In this document: positions 61,456-64,000 of the stretch, piece by piece
Numbering within the stretch: position 1 is the first letter of the stretch
Layout: every line of letters starts with the position of its first letter
DNA from: G963665185 sp049723905
GTDB taxonomy: Bacteria > Desulfobacterota > Desulfovibrionia > Desulfovibrionales > Desulfovibrionaceae
Length of the DNA: 64,000 bases
Direction: 5' to 3'
Assembly: GCF_049723905.1 (NCBI RefSeq)
Contig: NZ_JBJKFD010000001.1
Location: 558,001-622,000, forward strand
The notes under the pieces: model-generated
What the model saw: only the letters and a program-made list of their open reading frames with translations
Told to the model about the DNA's origin: nothing
The model's database searches: none
Program-made: the position numbers and the translations under genes

Positions 61456-63696
61456 TTATTTTTTACTTCCTCCGAACAGGTTTATTATACCTTTGGTTCC
61501 TTCACGAAGGATGTCCACAGCGCCTTTCCCCACGTCACCCCCGGTTTTTACACTTTTTTCTAGGATTGACCCGACTCTTTTGACCGTATTCATGAGAATG
61601 CGGCTTGTGTTCACCGTGATGTGAGGATCAGTGAGAGGTCCTTCGACACTTATGGGCACGACCATAATCTGGAGGTCAGCGTCGAAAGTCATGTCCATGC
61701 GCTGTGTGGCGAGGTCAATACTCCCCGTTCCGTCTATACTTGCATTGTGTGTTTTGACTTTGATGTTGCGGGTTGTAGCAAGGCCGTCTTTAATATCAAA
61801 GTCTACTCCTACACGTTCAAACTCCGTCAGGTTGGGCACATCTCCGGCAGGGGGACTATATCCTTTCTGCCTGTCGAAACGTCCCGGCTCCAGGCGGAAT
61901 CCTCGTATATAGCCATCAAGGGCGGCTAAGGAGATTTTTCCATCCAGCTTGGAGAGCATATCAATATATTTGCTGCCTTTAGCCTGCAGGTCCATATTCA
62001 ATCCGGCCGATCCTCCTGCTGCAGGAGTCTTCATAAAGCTGCCGAGAGTCTTTTCCAGATCAAGCTGCTTGAGTTTGAGCACCAAACTGCTCAGAGGCGT
62101 TTTAAGACTCGCATCGACAACTACATCTGTATTGAGCGTGCCTTGAAAAATATTCAGGCTCAGCGGGGACAAAGCTACTCGACCGTTTTGGGCGGTAACA
62201 CGGGCTTCGATATTGTTTGTCGGAATTTTGTAGACTCTGAGTTTTCCAATTTTCAGCTGTCCGTCCACGTCGAGCGACTTGAGAAGTTCCACCGGAAGCT
62301 CTGCGGATTCTTTGGCATTTTTGTTTGACGAAACGTCTGCAGTAGGACTTGATGTGACTTTCTCAGATTTTTTGGACGGTAGATACCTATCTACGTCCAA
62401 AGCGTCGGCATTTAGGTCGAAAGTCAGGGAAGGCAGACCGGCAGTTTTGGAAAAATGGGCCGCGGTCATTTGTCCTGTGAAAACGGTATCGTCCAGGTGA
62501 ACGGTTAAAGATTCAATCACAGCTTTGTCAGCTCCATAGCTGAACTGCAGGTTGGCTTCCATCTCCGTAAGGGCTTTGGGATCCATCGCATCCAGTGGGG
62601 GGAGAGCCATTGCCTTCATCAGGGCCTTCGGTGAAAAATTATCTAGCGTGATGACTCCGTTGACTACCGGTGAGGTAAAAAGTTTTTTGCCGTTGAAAGT
62701 CCCTGTTAACGACAGGTTGTTGTACACATCTGCTTTCAAACAGGTCACTACAATCGTTTGTTGCAGCCAGTTCAGAACCATATTTGCCGCAAGTGCTGCA
62801 TCAATTCTTTCACCGGGAATCGGTCCGCCTTCGAGTGTCGAAGCCAGTTCAAGGTTCTTCAGCTCCGCCAAGCCGGTCTTCCAATCGGCTTTGAGGTCGC
62901 CGGTCAGTTTCAGCTTGCCGGAAAGTGGCTTCTTTTCTGGTTGTTGAAGGCTCATTCGCTGCAAATCGATATCGATTTGGGTTCCCTTGCAAAGTATTGT
63001 GTTTTCGGACAGTTCAAGCGTAATTTGTGAGGTCAGATTCATTATCGCCTTGATGTCCGGTTTCGCGCTATCCACAGCCATGGAAAGACTGGCGGTAAAT
63101 GGTTCAGACAGGTTACTGCCGGTAACCTTCATATTGATGGAGCTTGCCGTGTACTTTTCTTTTTTTTGTTGGTCTTCCCAGGTTATTTCTGCATCTGAAA
63201 TTTCCACACCGCGTACGCTTATGGATTTAATAGAGAATTGGTTTTCAGATGTACTTTTTTTTGCCTGGTCCGAAGTTGAAGTTTCTGCCTGTTTTTCGTG
63301 CAAATCCATCCAGTTGGACTTGCCGGAACTATCCTTGCCCAGGTAGAGTTGCAGCCCCTTGAGCAGACACGTCTCCACCACAATTTCACGACTGAGCAAG
63401 GGGATGAGGCCGACTTTGACGTCGGCTTCCTTGATACGTGTCATGGGGACCTGGCTGAACCATGGGGCATTTCCAAGGCTTACTCGGTTCAGACGAAAGC
63501 CGATCCAAGGAAAGAAGGAAAGTTCAATATCACCTTCAACCTGGAACGTTCTCCCTGTTGCCTCTTGTACCGCTTCTTCTACTTGAGGTTTGTAGTCGTT
63601 GGGATTGACCACCATGGGGATAATTATAACGGCGGCCACACAGATAATAAGTAGAGAGGCGGCCAACACGACGAGAATTTTAATTGTTTTGTTCAT
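61456..63696 (-). CDS. AsmA-family protein
   Basis: 746 residues from the ATG at 63696, which has GGAGCGGCAT upstream; an ATG four codons earlier is less likely. N-terminal membrane anchor (ILVVLAASLLIICVAAVIII) followed by the AsmA/DUF748-type start NPNDYKPQVEEAVQEATGRT, LSFFPWIGFRLNRVSLGNAP, and a long strand-rich body ending in the AsmA C-terminal block (LNMDLQAKGSKYIDMLSKLD, ISLAALDGYIRGFRLEPGRF). AsmA-like proteins bridge the periplasm and are linked to phospholipid transfer to the outer membrane. Confidence 0.92.
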   Translation of the reverse strand: MNKTIKILVVLAASLLIICVAAVIIIPMVVNPNDYKPQVEEAVQEATGRTFQVEGDIELSFFPWIGFRLNRVSLGNAPWFSQVPMTRIKEADVKVGLIPLLSREIVVETCLLKGLQLYLGKDSSGKSNWMDLHEKQAETSTSDQAKKSTSENQFSIKSISVRGVEISDAEITWEDQQKKEKYTASSINMKVTGSNLSEPFTASLSMAVDSAKPDIKAIMNLTSQITLELSENTILCKGTQIDIDLQRMSLQQPEKKPLSGKLKLTGDLKADWKTGLAELKNLELASTLEGGPIPGERIDAALAANMVLNWLQQTIVVTCLKADVYNNLSLTGTFNGKKLFTSPVVNGVITLDNFSPKALMKAMALPPLDAMDPKALTEMEANLQFSYGADKAVIESLTVHLDDTVFTGQMTAAHFSKTAGLPSLTFDLNADALDVDRYLPSKKSEKVTSSPTADVSSNKNAKESAELPVELLKSLDVDGQLKIGKLRVYKIPTNNIEARVTAQNGRVALSPLSLNIFQGTLNTDVVVDASLKTPLSSLVLKLKQLDLEKTLGSFMKTPAAGGSAGLNMDLQAKGSKYIDMLSKLDGKISLAALDGYIRGFRLEPGRFDRQKGYSPPAGDVPNLTEFERVGVDFDIKDGLATTRNIKVKTHNASIDGTGSIDLATQRMDMTFDADLQIMVVPISVEGPLTDPHITVNTSRILMNTVKRVGSILEKSVKTGGDVGKGAVDILREGTKGIINLFGGSKK

Positions 63697-63760
63697 ATGC
63701 CGCTCCATATGTCGGCTTTTTTGATTAAATTACTAATTTCAACAATACGTCTTCTTCATC

Positions 63761-64000
63761 ATGGTAACGCCAAATCAAAAACAATACGAGCTTTTGCTCG
63801 CAGTTGCCCAGCCCCAAGTCCAATGGCGGTTGGATAAGTTTCTTTCCCTTCTTTTTCCTGATATGAGCCTCCGAGGCCGCCGCCGTCTGATTGAGCAGGG
63901 CAGGGTAGAGGTGAATGGGCAGAAAAAAAAGTCGGGGTACCGTGTGTTCAACGGACAAACGGTGGGGATTTTGCCAATTCTTCAAAATGTGTGTGCGGCG
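63761..64000 (+). CDS. RNA pseudouridine synthase (RluA type), N-terminal S4 domain, partial
   Basis: The frame opens at ATG 63761 and runs to the window end, 80 residues. They contain the S4 RNA-binding domain: WRLDKFLSLLFPDMSLRGRR then RLIEQGRVEVNGQKKKSGY and RVFNGQTV. This arrangement is the start of RluA/RluD-type pseudouridine synthases. The catalytic domain would lie beyond the edge, so the exact type is unknown. Confidence 0.8.
   Translation, partial: MVTPNQKQYELLLAVAQPQVQWRLDKFLSLLFPDMSLRGRRRLIEQGRVEVNGQKKKSGYRVFNGQTVGILPILQNVCAA

Noticed and set aside
1..64000. CRISPR array or cas genes
   Set aside because: No regularly spaced direct repeats and no Cas-like protein seen.

Overview
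The window reads as chromosome of a Gram-negative, anaerobic, motile bacterium, most likely a sulfate-reducer-type deltaproteobacterium of the Desulfovibrio group (inference). The grounds are a ferredoxin-linked 2-oxoacid oxidoreductase with a ptb-buk energy module under a sigma-54 promoter, LPS export genes (kdsA, kdsC, lptCAB), a PAS-type chemoreceptor with many cysteines, and general gene style. No 16S rRNA or other decisive marker is present.

Left part (1-16.9 kb): the start of a CstA-type transporter with a LytS/LytTR two-component pair next to it; a nitrilase-fold amidase; and a sigma-54 activator (PrpR-N, PAS, AAA+, Fis HTH). The activator converges on a seven-gene minus-strand operon: DASS transporter, four-subunit 2-oxoacid:ferredoxin oxidoreductase, phosphate butyryltransferase, butyrate kinase. 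A textbook -24/-12 promoter (TGGCAC-N5-TTGC) sits just upstream of the transporter and moves its start codon inward. The parts form a complete route: take up an acid, decarboxylate it oxidatively to acyl-CoA, and make ATP through acyl phosphate. Next come a decayed Fe-S (CCG-domain) protein, a chemoreceptor and a transposase scrap.

Middle (17.67-43.15 kb): a P2-like prophage of about 25.5 kb, inserted at the 3' end of tRNA-Ser(CGA) and bounded by a direct repeat. It keeps portal, terminase, capsid, tail tube and sheath, lysis, tape measure and spike genes. It has lost the baseplate wedge and tail fibre genes and carries four separate frameshifts (replication protein, a small tail gene, the hub protein, the integrase), so it is very probably defective. 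Its accessory region (21.1-24.7 kb) holds a tandem duplication of a secreted-protein gene with a diverged centre, a truncated KAP-type NTPase, and an unknown AT-rich membrane/coiled-coil gene trapped between an intact ogr gene and a second ogr 3' end. A hicAB toxin-antitoxin pair lies near the integrase.

Right part (43.2-64 kb): core genes lnt, tadA, purQ, and the run pyrG-kdsA-kdsC-lptC-lptA-lptB. After these come envelope and unknown genes: an M23 peptidase, an EamA transporter, a DUF89 protein, a Tat-exported HD-domain protein, and two neighbouring envelope proteins whose catalytic residues are replaced. The window ends with cheY-cheD, an AsmA protein, and the start of an S4-domain (RluA-type) pseudouridine synthase.
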